A stretch of DNA of 34,301 nt from Priapulus caudatus (GCF_000485595.1 NW_014577872.1:32066-66366), one strand, 5' to 3'; shown: positions 21,311 through 32,212, counted from the stretch's first letter. Numbers and translations: made by a program. The notes: generated by a model not told the origin, from the letters alone.

Positions 21311-22065
21311 CGGTCGGCAGGCGTACGGGAGGGCTGGGTTTAGCAGACATGATGGGGATGCCCAGGCATGCTAGGGTCTAGGGCAGACGATAGGGCGATG
21401 CAGGATCTGGGGTTTTAGCAGGCATGTGGGGATGCAGGGGTGGCTGGGGTTTAGGCAGGCATGTGGGGATGCAGGGATGCTGGGGTTTAGAGCAGACATG
21501 TGGGATTGGCAGGGAACTGGGGTCTTAGCGGCATGTGGGGATGCAGGGTGCTTGGGTTTAGCAGGCATGTGGGAATGTGCAGGAATGCTGGGTGTTTAGC
21601 AGCAGCATGTGGGGTTGTCAGGGATCTGGGGTTAGCAGGCATGTGGGAATGCAGGGATGCTGGGATTTATCAGGCACGTGGGGATGAAGGAATGCTGGGG
21701 TCTAGCAGGCATGTGGGTTGCAGGGATGCTGGGGTTTAGCAGCATGTGGGATGCAGGGTGCTGGCTGGTTTAGGCAGACATGGTGATGATGCAGGGATGC
21801 TGAGGTTTAGCAGACATGTGATGATGCATGGATGCTGTGAGGTTTAGCAGGCAATGTGGGAATTGCGGGATGCTGAGGTTTCGGCAGAAATGTGATGATG
21901 GCAGGGGATGCTGGGATTATCGAGACATGTTATGATGCAGGGATGTGGGGTTTAGCAGGCATGTGGGGATTGCAGGGATCATGATGGTTTAGGCAGCATT
22001 GTGGGATTCTGTGATGCTATAGGGGTTAGCAGCAATGTGGTGATGCAGGTGATGCTAGGACCTTT
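21311..22065 (+). repeat. 35-bp minisatellite, indel-ridden copy
   Basis: Tandem units of about 35 bp with the words GGATGCTGGGGTTTAGCAG and ACATGTGGGGATGCAG. About 21 units, with AG/GG and GGGG/GATG variants and many single-base slips. It is the same satellite as 33958-34301, which is clean. Gly/Met/Cys-rich frames are repeat read-through. Confidence 0.95.
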
Positions 22066-22175
22066 GCATCAGTGCGGGAAATGAAAGATTGCGTTCACCG
22101 GAGAAATTCAAGATAGTGTGTTGTATTAAGGGGGGCGGGGGTGGGCGAGGCTGTTGGATCGCACCGTATTATGTG
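22066..22175. other. Short link between the two minisatellites
   Basis: Mixed sequence with a G-rich run (about 22130-22150). No feature recognised. Confidence 0.4.
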
Positions 22176-22600
22176 GTAACGGCAGTCTAGCCCCGTGCAT
22201 TGCGCGCGCTGTATGTGTACGGTCAGTCCAGCTTCCCGTGCACGCGCGCGTGTATGTGTAACGGCCAGTCCAGCCCCGTGCACGCGCGCGTGTATGTGTA
22301 ACAGGCAGTCGCAGCACCGTGCACGCGCGCATGTAATGTGTAATACGGCAGTCCCAACCCCGTGCACCGCGCGTGTATGTGTAACTGGCAGTCCCAAGCC
22401 CCGTGGCACGCGCGGAAACCGTGTATGCGTAAACGGCCAGTCCAGCCGGCGCGTGCACGGCGCGCGCGTGTGTGTAACGGCAGTCCAGCCCCCGTGCACG
22501 CGCGCGTGTATGTGTAAACGGGCAGTCCCAGCCCCACGTGCATCGCGCCGCGTGTATGTGTAACTGGGGTAGTCCAGCCACGTGCATGCACGCCGCCGGT
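22176..22600 (+). repeat. 39-bp minisatellite with alternating purine/pyrimidine core
   Basis: About eleven units of roughly 39 bp containing CAGTCCAGCCCCGTGCACGC then GCGCGTGTATGTGTAACGG. Each unit has about 20 bases of CG/TG/CA alternation. Units differ by single-base indels. The His/Thr/Arg-rich frames on - are repeat read-through. It is not seen elsewhere in the window. Confidence 0.9.
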
Positions 22601-22809
22601 GGCCTGAGTCGCACGCTGCGCAACCATAAAACAAGCCGAAACTGGCGTCCTCTTTATAAACATTTTCGAACAGATGTTCGGCTTGCATTTTAAAATAAAA
22701 AACGCGCGCGTATAGCGATTAATTTATGCATTTGTTTTACAGATCGTGAGGTAACGGCCGGGGACCCCCGGAATCTCTAGAGCCTCTTGCTAGAACGCCA
22801 ATAAAAGAA

Positions 22810-23019
22810 ATGTGCTTCCCATCTGAACAGCGAGGCGCCGTAAGACTATTTCCCAACTTGATCTTTTCGTTTCATCAAAACTCACTTAAGTATAGTAAAA
22901 GTTTGATAGATATCTTCGTCGCCCCAAACGGATACTCGCGTTCGGCCCCTCCTCATCCCGCAATGCGAGCCGAAAGAAGCTCTGGCCCGTTTTCTCTAGC
23001 GCAAGCGTCGCTGAGTTAA
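22810..23019 (+). CDS. Short ORF, unknown function
   Basis: Sixty-nine codons from an ATG, beginning MCFPSEQRGAVRLFPNLIFS, with mixed, non-repetitive composition. No signal peptide, membrane segment or family motif seen. It lies just downstream of AATAAAAG and ends at TAA. It could be chance or an exon. Confidence 0.12.
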   Translation: MCFPSEQRGAVRLFPNLIFSFHQNSLKYSKSLIDIFVAPNGYSRSAPPHPAMRAERSSGPFSLAQASLS

Positions 23020-23424
23020 TCATAGACCGTCAGAGTTCCAGTCGCACACCGCCGAACCGCCGTCATATGTTTTTATAACAGGAATTCGGCAGCTTTAAAA
23101 ATGTGTCGGAGGTCAGATGGCAAGCAATTCTTCAACGCTGTCAAAAACAAACTCTGTCTACTCATCATCGAGTAGAAGGCCGCTAGCGCGCCGAACAGTT
23201 AATCAGGGAACACGCGGCGAGCTCGATAAATAAAATCAAATTCGATGATGCCCGCCAGTGACACTGGAGAAGACAAGAGAATGAGTGTCGACGAAGATAA
23301 CATATATAGGAAGGGCGAGGAATCCCTTAGTTATGATATTTTGGTTGGGTGACTACTGGACTCAGTGTATTTCCTGTGATATATAACATATATTTAGATA
23401 TAATCGTCCGTTCAATATGTTTAA

Positions 23425-23454
23425 TATATCTGCAACGGATAAAAAGTGTTCAGT
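23425..23454 (+). promoter_or_regulatory. Possible TATA-Inr core promoter
   Basis: TATAT at 23425-23429 lies 25 bp before TCAGT at 23450-23454, the spacing and initiator word typical of arthropod core promoters. The downstream ATG frame begins at 23532. Both motifs are short and the area is AT-rich, so chance is possible. Confidence 0.25.
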
Positions 23455-23531
23455 TGTGTTTTATGGCGTTGAGTGAGCGCGTGACGCTGTGTGTATGAAT
23501 GTGTGTGTATCGGCTGCAATAACTGTAAAAT

Positions 23532-23786
23532 ATGGCCGCTACATTTCACATTCAGGACACCCATCATTTCCATCAGTGCGTCGGTTGTGATACGACGAAA
23601 CGATTAACCACGTTCTTAAACTACGCGACAACAAAGCGTCGGACCAGCAATAAAATAAAAGTGCCGCGCTTTGGTGAAGGGCGAGCCCCGGGGAGGCGAA
23701 GCCGACCTACAGTGGTCTGGGGCAATGCCCTCCCCGTGAAAATTTTGAAATCTACAAGGGCAAATGGTGGGCTCTGTGCATTCTGA
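23532..23786 (+). CDS. ORF of 84 codons, unknown function
   Basis: Starts at an ATG in the context AAAATATGGCC and begins MAATFHIQDTHHFHQCVGCD, then a Lys/Arg/Thr-rich middle (about residues 22-45) and a Gly/Pro/Arg-rich part (about 46-60), ending LCAF. A CVGC pair near residues 16-19 with several His before it hints at metal binding, but there is no second Cys/His pair to complete a known zinc finger. It is not low-complexity, lies in single-copy sequence and has a TATA/TCAGT pair upstream. An opposite-strand frame overlaps. It may be a small gene, a first exon or a transposon fragment. Confidence 0.25.
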   Translation: MAATFHIQDTHHFHQCVGCDTTKRLTTFLNYATTKRRTSNKIKVPRFGEGRAPGRRSRPTVVWGNALPVKILKSTRANGGLCAF

Positions 23787-23938
23787 GCATTGTGATTGAG
23801 CACAAAAAAGTGTGTTTCACTGTAATTGTTAGAAAAAAATACATGATGATTAAAAAGATTTTTGGGCTTAACATCAGAAATTAAAATATCAAATAATGAC
23901 CAAAAACTCAATAATAACCAAATTATTTTCTCACTTTA

Positions 23939-23948
23939 NNNNNNNNNN
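23939..23948. other. Assembly gap (10 N)
   Basis: Ten undetermined bases between AT-rich single-copy sequence and the clean 22-bp satellite. Confidence 1.
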
Positions 23949-24535
23949 TGTGAGGCCTGCTTGACCCCATTGTGAGGCCTGAATTGACCCCAGTGTGAAG
24001 CCTACTTGACCCCAATGTGAAGCCTGCTTGACCCCATTGTGAGGCCTGATTGACCCCAGTGTGAGGCCTATTTGACCCCATTGTGAGGCCTGCTCGACCG
24101 CAGTGTGAGGCCTGCTTGACCGCAGTGTGAGGCCTGCTTGACCCCATTGTGAGGCCTGCTTGACCCCATTGTGAGGCCTGCTTGACCGCAGTGTGAGGCC
24201 TGCTTGACCCCAGTGTGAGGCCTGAATTGACCCCAGTGTGAGGCCTGCTTGACCGCAGTGTGAGGCCTGCTTGACTCCATTGTGAGGCCTGCTTGACCCC
24301 ATTGTGAGGCCTGCTTGACCCCATTGTGAGGCCTGCTTGACCGCAGTGTGAGGCCTGCTTGACCCCATTGTGAGGCCTGCTTGACCCCAGTGTGAAGCCT
24401 ACTTGACCCCAGTGTGAAGCCTGCTTGACCCCATTATGAGGCCTGATTGACCCCAGTGTGAGGCCTACTTGACCCCATTGTGAGGCCTGCTCGACCGCAG
24501 TGTGAGGCTTGCTTGACCCCAGTGTTAGGCTTGTC
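23949..24535 (-). repeat. 22-bp satellite array, clean copy
   Basis: About 27 near-perfect units of 22 bp. Variation is confined to a few positions: CCCCATT / CCCCAGT / CCGCAGT, GAGG / GAAG, and CTTG / ATTG, with an extra A in a few GAATTG units. Variants do not follow an obvious higher-order period. It is the same satellite as 10190-11479. The left end is cut by the N gap; the right end stops at 24535 in single-copy sequence. Repeat-encoded frames on - are not genes. Confidence 0.97.
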
Positions 24536-25049
24536 TGAATTCCTAGAGTTACGAATACTAGTTGTATTGCCCGCTGATTTTTGAACAATCTCAATCAAAC
24601 CTATGCTAATTATATCGCAGCCTCTTACACTAGACAGCGCTGATAGACTTGTGTTTCGTATTTTCCTGTGTAAAAACGACCATGGATCCGCCCTATACCA
24701 GTAGGTGGCGCAACATGCCAGGTTGCAAGCGTCAACAAGAACACCGTTCATTGGTCGCCGACTAGCGGTAGGTCTATAATTGTACACGTGTAATACGCCA
24801 ATAAAATACAATTAAACAAACACTATAGGTATATGAGAAAATCGACGAAAACTTGACGGCGAATTGATTGTCAATGCGCATTAACAAGTAAGCCATCCAC
24901 AATTTGTACGTGCGGATTAGACCAATGTGAATTGTACCGCATATAGTCCTGGTATATTCCACATATAGCCACAGTGTAGAGGCAATAGTTAGTACTTAAT
25001 AAAACTTAAAAATTACACTTCAAATTAGAACTACCGCGTTGGTCCCGCA
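24536..25049. other. Short single-copy region
   Basis: AT-rich, mixed sequence between the 22-bp satellite and the TG tract, with a CTCF-type motif at 24698-24711. Open frames on - (about 60-125 codons) run in part into the satellite and are not supported. Confidence 0.5.
24698..24711 (+). promoter_or_regulatory. CTCF-type motif
   Basis: CCAGTAGGTGGCGC matches every position of the CTCF core consensus CCASYAGRKGGCRC. CTCF is a zinc-finger insulator protein found across bilaterians. The site lies in single-copy DNA between a satellite array and a long TG tract. Chance exact matches to this degenerate 14-mer are rare in a window this size. Occupancy is not known. Confidence 0.45.
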
Positions 25050-25150
25050 TGTGTGTGTGTGTGTGTGTGTGGTGTGTGTGATGTGTCATGTGTGTGTGTG
25101 TGTGTGATGGTGTATGTTGTGTGCGTGTGCGGCGCTGTGTGTGTGGTGTG

Positions 25151-25181
<31 letters not shown>

Positions 25182-25365
25182 GTGTGTATGTGTGTATGCG
25201 TGCGTGCGTGCTCGTGTGTGTGTATGTGTGTGTGTGTGTGTGTGCGTGTGTGCGTGCGTGCGTGCGTGTATATGTTGTGTGTGTGTGTGTGTGTGCGTGG
25301 TGATGTGTGTGTGTGTGTGTGTTCGTGCGATGAGTGTGTGCGTGCGTGCGTGCCGGCGGGAGTGT
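25050..25365 (+). repeat. TG microsatellite tract
   Basis: About 315 bp of imperfect (TG)n with GCGTGCGTGC tetranucleotide segments (about 25198-25210, 25251-25268 and 25339-25352). It borders block X copy 2. Cys/Val (+) and Thr/His (-) frames are read-through. Confidence 0.95.
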
Positions 25366-26377
25366 GGGGTGCACATCCGGACGTGCATGTGTGGGCGCGC
25401 GCGTACACACGATGTTTTCGATACTGAGGCTAAATCTTTCGCTGCCCAAAAATAAACTATCAACTGTTTGGAAAATACATGCGCATGCAGGCGTAGGAAT
25501 ATTGCAGTTGGATGAAGATAATGTTGTAAATCTGAATCGCATAGCGCTGTATTTACTGGTCTCTACGCACTCCAAGTCATTCACTAATAACTAGTTTATA
25601 CATATAAACATTACAATGTGTAAAATTCGACGAATGGTCATCACTTTGTCCGACGAAACCTTTTTCCTTACCAAGAGCGTTTAGCAAATTTACTCGTAAC
25701 AATAAAATTACTTACGTATCAGTTTATTCATTAGTTTGGCTTCATAATTGCTCATAATGTGGACGTTATTAACAATGTTCGGTGCCGTAGGTAGCTGGCC
25801 TCGGCGAACTTCTTCAAGATTCCACGGTTTAAAAACACGGATTTAAAAAAGGGTATTCGCTGACATGTGTTTGTTGTTTTTGTGTGTGTTTTGTGTGTGG
25901 GGGTGTCTGTGTGTGCGTGTGCCTGTGTGCATACATGTGCGAGCGTGTGCGTGTGATCATCTCTCTGTGTGTGCATGCGAGGGTGCGTATAGATTAGACT
26001 CTCCGTATTCACACGCACGCCAAGCACGCTCGTTACACGTGCCCATGCTGAGCACTGCATTTTTATACAACGTTGCCTTCTAGGAAAATAAGCAGCCCTA
26101 GACGAAGCGAGCGACACCTATTCTGCCTAGACGCCCAGACCTCGGTTACGAGCGACAGACCTAATGAGCCTAATTTGCCCGTATGTCTTCTCATAATAAA
26201 TATTAATTGATGGCGGCTTACTCGTCGGCGATCGCTAGATGCGTTCAGATCAAAGTCTACTTACTGAGCTAGCTCGTATAGCTTAACTGCCGCAAAAAAA
26301 ATAGGCGCCGCTTCCGCGCGGGCAGCGGGACGAGTCGGTGTGTCATCAACATCGTCTCGCGGACGGCGTGACGCTGG

Positions 26378-26385
26378 TGACGTCA
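26378..26385. promoter_or_regulatory. Perfect CRE palindrome TGACGTCA
   Basis: Counterpart of 13501-13508 in block X copy 2; here followed directly by CGGACGGG. Confidence 0.35.
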
Positions 26386-26433
26386 CGGACGGGAATGCGG
26401 GCGCGCGCCGCGTGACTGCGGTGCCACGGTCGG

Positions 26434-26735
26434 GGGGGGGGGGGCAGAAGTGTGGGAGAGGACGGAGTGAGGGAGGGAGAATGAGCGAGAGAGATATAGT
26501 GGAGGGGAGGAATGCGGGAGGGGAAAAGTAAAGGGAGAGGAGTAATAAGGGCGAGGAGAAGTGAGGGAGGGGTGGAGTATGAGAGGAGAGGAGTGAGGGG
26601 TGAGGAGAAGTGAGGAGGGTGGAGTATGAGAGAGAGAGAAGTAAGGGAGAAGAGAAATGGGGGAGAGGAACTGCGAGACAGGGATCTGTGAGGGAGGGGG
26701 AGGAGTGAGGGAGGAAGGAGATAGATAGAGACGCG
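26434..26735 (+). repeat. GA-rich minisatellite, copy 2
   Basis: Same purine-rich repeat as 13550-13850, with a slightly longer G-run at its start and several one-base differences. Confidence 0.85.
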
Positions 26736-27888
26736 TCGGCGGAACACGTAAACTTCCGCCCGCACACTTAATCCCAGCGCGCCGCGCGCAAATAAATATT
26801 TGTCGGCATACGCTTCCGGTGGGTGCGCGTTTTCCGGTTCGTGAGACTGGGCGGCAACTCGTGTCGGAAATATTGTTCGCGTCATGAGGCGGAATCAGTG
26901 GCGCCGAGAGAGGCAGCAGCTTAAAATATTCATCTCTCACATACATCTAAAAAACCTGAAAAAGTGTAGCTCCGAAATATAGTCTTAGATGATAGCGAAT
27001 AGGCTGCTTTATTACACTAACGAGATAAATATTAAGAATTTATGCTGTTATAATATATGAAATAACAATGAACATGTCATAACACAGCCACTTCAGTACT
27101 CTATCAAGGGCATCCGATTCTGTGTAGTATAAATATATTTAGCCTTACACTGAGACGGTCCGAGAGCCACGATCTATACATGTGCAACGAAAATCAAAAC
27201 GGGAAATCAAAATTTCTAATCGTTCATGTTTTGGTGGATAGAGCGAAGTATACGAGCTAGTGTTGTATGACATGTCGGCCTTACTGCAAACGCTTGCTGT
27301 TACGCAAGCAACGTCACGACAGCAGGCAGTAAACGGTCCGGCAAATATCGAGAATGCAGACTGCATGCAGTCGTTGACGAAGCGCCGATGGCATGAGTCC
27401 GCCGGAACGAAAGCGTGAAAATTGTCGAATCCGGCGTCTGCGATTGCGAGCGCTCTGGAAGAGAAGGGGTGCGTGCTTATATAGATTGCCGATATAAGCA
27501 TCAAGATAAAGCATAAGATAACCCGCAAACTCTAGTTATGCCTCTCGTTTCGAAAATCCGCTGAATTTTTAAGCTGCCGCGTGACGCTTCAAAAGATACG
27601 GCGCTCGTCGCGCCGTGCCTGGAGACGAGGAATACGATTGTTGATAAGACTGTTAGGCAATCGTTGATGCCATTATTGTAAGCTCGTTAGTGCGCTATAA
27701 GATCGTAAAACAAGCGAGCAGACAGAAAGCTGCGGCGAAGAAATGCTAATAGTTAACGGTTTCTCCGGCCTTGGAAACAATGCGATGGAAACACGGTCCG
27801 TGCGCGTCAGCGGGCGCAGCAGGCAACAACAGCCTATCTGTTTCTGCTTATCTCTCTCGTTCGCTTGCACGCTTTCTCTTTCTCTCCC

Positions 27889-27939
27889 TAGCTCTCTCTC
27901 GCTCTCGCTCTAGCCCTCTCGCTGTCCCTCTCTCCCTAG

Positions 27940-27977
<38 letters not shown>

Positions 27978-28920
27978 CTCTCTTCTCATCCTCTCTTCTC
28001 TCTCTCTCTCATCTCTTCTCCTCTCTGTCTCGCTCTCGTCACTCTTCTCTCGTTTCTCTAGATCTGTCGCTCTTCTATCTCTTCCTTACTCTATTTCTTA
28101 CTCTCAATCCGTTCCTTTCTTATATCGCACGCTCACTCTCTCTCTCCACGCCCGACTTTCTCTCCTCTTTTTATTCCACTTTCTATTCCCATCTGTCCCT
28201 TTTCTTTATCTCTTTCTCTTCTCCTCCTCGCTCACGTCTTTCTCTCACTCTCTTTTCTCTGCTCTTTCTTCTCTCTCTCTCTCTCCATGCTCTCTCTCTC
28301 TTTGCCTTCCCTCGATCTCTCTTCTTATCTATTGTCTCTTCGCTCACCATTATTTATCGTATAACCATCCGCGAGAGTACCAATCGCCGTCATCTCGGAT
28401 ACGCACACGAACCAAGCGTGCAGCAGCATTTCGCATAGCTCTTTCCATCAGTGTGCGCTTTCCATTCGCCACGGACAGAATTAAAAACAAACCCGGGAAC
28501 CGGTACGAGACGCCACGACAGGGAACCACTGCATGTCGTCATCGTCGTCATCATCAATCGTGTCCGCCGTCGACACGTGCCAACGGCCGCCGATACAAAA
28601 CGCAGCCGATGCAACGAGCACGCTTGACAATAGAGAGCGCAATCAGCGGGTCAGTCTCATGGAGGTTTGCGACAAGGTGCGGGTTGTGCGCACGAGTTAC
28701 TGCGTGCGTAAGGGCCTGTATAGTGATCGCGTCTGCAGCAACGGCGGTGGTGGCGTGATGTACTGCGCTTGTTTTTAAACACTACACAGCGCCGCGCTCG
28801 AGGCGTCTGCGCGGCCGCTATAATGCCTCAGAGATATGATTACTCAAACCATAATATTACACGCGCGCGACGGCTAGTAATAGGTACATAGATAGCACGC
28901 ACTGACGATAGAAGATACGT

Positions 28921-28960
<40 letters not shown>

Positions 28961-29005
28961 CACACACACACACACACACGCACGCACGCACGCACACCAC
29001 ACACA

Positions 29006-29053
<48 letters not shown>

Positions 29054-29100
29054 GAAGTCTGACGACGATATTTAAGGTGTGTATATGAGGATGTTATACT
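27889..29100 (+). repeat. Block B, copy 3, with CA and TA microsatellites
   Basis: CT-rich tract (to about 28340), mixed sequence equal to copies 1 and 2, (CA)n (about 28929-28998) and a TA run (about 29007-29052, with one TT step), then the GAAGTCTGACGACGATATTT segment seen in copy 2. The order after the CA run agrees with copy 2, so copy 1 is the odd one. Confidence 0.85.
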
Positions 29101-29186
29101 TACACGCACAGGCAGCGCACGCACATGCACTCAATCTCTCTCACCACACGCGCACCGGAACACACACACCAACACACACACACACC

Positions 29187-29241
<55 letters not shown>

Positions 29242-29263
29242 GCACGACACACGCGCGCGCGCG

Positions 29264-29299
<36 letters not shown>

Positions 29300-29356
29300 C
29301 ACACCACACGCACGACGCACCACGCCACTCAACGCACACGCACATGCGTGCACATG
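29101..29356 (+). repeat. Imperfect CA microsatellite, copy 2
   Basis: Counterpart of 16211-16490, with a longer pure (CA)n core (about 29190-29236). Confidence 0.95.
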
Positions 29357-30532
29357 CTCCGCTACATCAGCCAACGTCGCGTGTTAGCAGAGATAATTGA
29401 TCTGCGATAATTAAGATAAATTCAATAGGATAATTAGTAAGTCTGGGCCATCAAACGCTCTGCCCCACATAGCTTCCCCCGAACTCCACCAGCCCCACCC
29501 TCACCAAATCCCACTTCATAGGTTAGCCAAATGGTTTTTCACCCTGAATAAATTAGGTTAGAAGTTATTTCAAGTACTGCGTGCGTGCGTGAGTGTGTTC
29601 GTTTGTGTGTTCATGCGGAAGACCATGATAAGAGACGGTGCATAACACAAATTGAGTTTTCAAACGGTCGTTTTTGCTCAGGCCTTCAGCCCGCCTGTCT
29701 CTCTCTCTCTCTTTCCCCTCTCTCTATCTCTGCCTCCCAACACCCCGACCCTCTGTGTTTTATCCATGCAGCGACCGGTCCTGCGCCTGTGTTTTTCACT
29801 TGCTTCTACTTTAGCTCTTCATCGCTTAGTGAGGCAAACAGTTTACCGTCAGCCCGTGCGCGCGTACGCGTTGTCGATAATAACGTAGGAATCGTTAGCT
29901 TCACACGTTTCGCAGGGGTATGGTGTGTAGGCTGTGCAGGACTGAGCGCGTGCATAGAGAGAAAGCGACACGAAGCCGTAAGAGTTTCCCGTCAACACGC
30001 GCGCCCACGTGTCTACTGAACGCATTACCGCATAACGCGTCTGCCGAGGCGGCATCCATAGGAGAGGACAGCAGCAGGAGAAGACGGTAATGACGGGAGA
30101 AGCCGCATCCTGGTGAACGACGCGAAGGAGAGAGAAAAAAATAGGACACGGTCTAGCGGGAGATCCCGTTCGCGCGCCGACGCTACCAATAACCAACATT
30201 CCGATCTGCCGGAACAGGAAGCCGTCATCATTTCCGCTCATCGCCGCCGCCGCCGCCGCCGCATGCCGAGGGATGCGCGGTAACCAGTGCCGGGCTCTCT
30301 CCCCATTCACTTTTCCATTTGCGAGCAGTAGCGCGCGAGCACGGGCCACGCCCACCGGCAGTCATGTGGCTACTACGACATCTAATGTAGTAATCGCAGC
30401 GCCTCTATATTTACGTTGGCATCCGGCGTCTTTGTAGTAGAGCAAACTACGCGCTCACACAGACACATCCACCCCCATACGCAAGCGCGCGAATCACATA
30501 CACAGTGTGCAGACACACGGGAACGGGAAGAC

Positions 30533-30539
30533 TATATAG
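30533..30539 (+). promoter_or_regulatory. TATA-box-like site before exon candidate, copy 2
   Basis: TATATAG 99 bp upstream of the ATG at 30632, matching the copy 1 arrangement. Confidence 0.35.
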
Positions 30540-30631
30540 AGCTGTGACTACGCGGAGGTAGTGCGCCTAGAACTACAGAACTGCGGGTAGAAGCTAGGAA
30601 CGCGACTGGACCTGCGATCAACGAGTGAGCG

Positions 30632-30692
30632 ATGCTTAGCATATCGCTACTACTCTACCTTGTCGTCTTGTTACGGCTTGATGAAGCCATAG
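30632..30692 (+). CDS. Putative first coding exon with a hydrophobic leader
   Basis: An ATG opens 20 codons plus one base, MLSISLLLYLVVLLRLDEAI, directly followed by GTAAGC, a strong 5' splice-donor match at 30693. The leader has a hydrophobic stretch at residues 2-14, as in a signal peptide, though an Arg at 15 and Asp/Glu at 17-18 follow and no clear Ala-X-Ala cleavage site is present. A TATA-like site lies 99 bp upstream, so TATA, a 5' UTR of about 70 bp, leader and donor are in a plausible order for a secreted-protein gene. I could not find the next exon; about 1.2 kb of triplet repeats starts 380 bp downstream. The copy at 17777 has the same ATG and donor but one-base insertions break the frame. 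Could be chance. Confidence 0.3.
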
Positions 30693-31060
30693 GTAAGCTG
30701 TATGACCTTTTACCTTATCGCCGTCTTTAACTAACCTGAAAGTGCTTTGAATTAAATCTCATCATCGAAAATATCAGCATATTATGCATGTAAGCGATGT
30801 TGTTCATTTTCTGGCCTTGTGGTAGTGCTACAGCGTAAAAAGTTAAAATTCATTTCTTAATTCGTTTTAAATCACGTTGTATAATGATGACCTTTATATA
30901 TATATATACCATAATCGATAAACATTTGATCGATTTGTATTATAACTTTCTTCATGCGAATTCTGATGTTGAACTTGTTGAAGATGTCAAAGTTACGATC
31001 TCGCTCAAAACCTTTGCGATTATTCTTACCCGGTGATGTATTAAATTACCTGAGTGAGAA

Positions 31061-32129
31061 GGACAGCGCAACAACAGCAGCAATAACAACAATAATAATA
31101 ATAACAACAACAACAACAACACCACCAATAACAATAACAGTAACAATACCAATAACGATAACAATAACAATAACAATAACAATATAATAATAATAACAAT
31201 AACAATAACAATAACAATAACAATAATAATAACAATAGCAATAGCAATAGCAACTGCAATAGCCATAACGATAACAACAACAATAACAATAACGATGATG
31301 ATAATAATGTGATGATATAATATCAATGATGACATCAACATTCTTGAGAAAAACAACAACACCACTCACAACAAAAGAAGCAACATGCAGCACTGACGTA
31401 CTATAAGACCAGCAGCAGTAGTAGTAGTAGTAGTAGTAGTAGTAGCAGCAGCAACAACAACAGCAGCTGCAGCAGTATCAGTAGTACAGTGTAGTAGAAT
31501 AGTAGAATAAAACAAGGTGGAGGAGGAGCAGTAGAATTATAATAATAATCATCATCATCTTCATCATCGTCATCATCATTATCAACATCGTCATCATCAT
31601 CACCAGCCGCAGTGGTAGCAGTAGTGGTAGCGGTGGTGGAAATGGTAGTGGTAGTGGTAGTGGACTAGTGGTAGTGATAGTGGTAGTGGTAGTGATAGTG
31701 GTAGTGGTAGTGGTAGTGGTAGTGGTAGTGGTAGTGGTGGTAGTAGAGGTAGAGGTCGTGGTAGTGGTAGTGGTAGTGGACTAGTGGTAGTGGTAGTGGT
31801 AGTGGTAGTAGTAGTGGTAGTGGTAGTGGTAGTGGTAGTGGTAGCAGTATCAGCAGTAACTACTACAACAACAACAACAACAACAACAACAACAGCAGCA
31901 GCAACAACAAGAAAGCAGTAGCAGCAGCCCCGACATTACCAACACCACCACCACCACCACCACCGCCACCCCCATCGCCAGCAGCAGCCGCAGTAGCCAC
32001 GGCAACGGCATGATCATCATCATCATCGTCGTCGTCATCATCATCATAATCAGCAGCAGCAGCAGCAACAACAACAACAACAGCAACAGCAGCAGCAGTT
32101 GCAGCAGTAGCAGTAGTAGTAGTAGCAGC

Positions 32130-32160
<31 letters not shown>

Positions 32161-32212
32161 GCAGCAGCAGTGGCGGCGGCGGCGACAGCAGCAGCAGCAA
32201 CAGCGTTATCAT
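31061..32212 (+). repeat. Composite tri/hexanucleotide repeat region, copy 2
   Basis: Same order as 18236-19497 but much more regular: AAC/AAT-type triplets (31067-31300), AGT/AGC (about 31410-31500), ATC (about 31545-31605), GGTAGT hexamers (about 31612-31855), CAA/CAG (about 31860-31930), CAC (about 31938-31970), ATC/GTC (about 32010-32050), then AGC/CAA/AGT triplets to about 32210. Long Asn/Ser/Leu/Ile frames are read-through in any frame. Confidence 0.95.

Larger units (their letters stand above)
22601..23938 (+). other. Single-copy region between repeats
   Basis: Mixed sequence with no second copy in the window and few microsatellites. It holds two short ATG frames (22810 and 23532) and an AT-rich part (23380-23430). 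The last 150 bp before the gap is AT-rich. I recognise no family here. Confidence 0.5.
25366..27888 (+). repeat. Block X, copy 2
   Basis: Direct repeat of 12497-14997, about 12.87 kb downstream. Same landmarks: GTGCACATCC start, TG-rich tract (about 25878-25960), CRE (26378-26385), GA minisatellite (26434-26735) and TATAAATA (27128-27135). Here it is preceded by (TG)n, while copy 1 is preceded by (CA)n of block B. Confidence 0.85.
29357..31060 (+). repeat. Block Y, copy 2
   Basis: Direct repeat of about 16491-18220. Contains a CT run (about 29698-29730), a CpG-rich segment, a CCG-triplet run (about 30242-30260) and the open form of the exon candidate. Indels relative to copy 1 fall largely in homopolymers and triplet runs. 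Confidence 0.75.

Noticed and set aside
21311-24535. Direct-repeat arrays considered as CRISPR
   Set aside because: Units of 22, 35 and 39 bp follow head-to-tail without unique spacers, and the sequence looks eukaryotic.
25053-25455. Cys/Val-rich and Thr/His-rich frames over TG/CA tracts (also 16196-16535 and 29079-29400)
   Set aside because: TGTG/CACA repeats translate this way in every frame.
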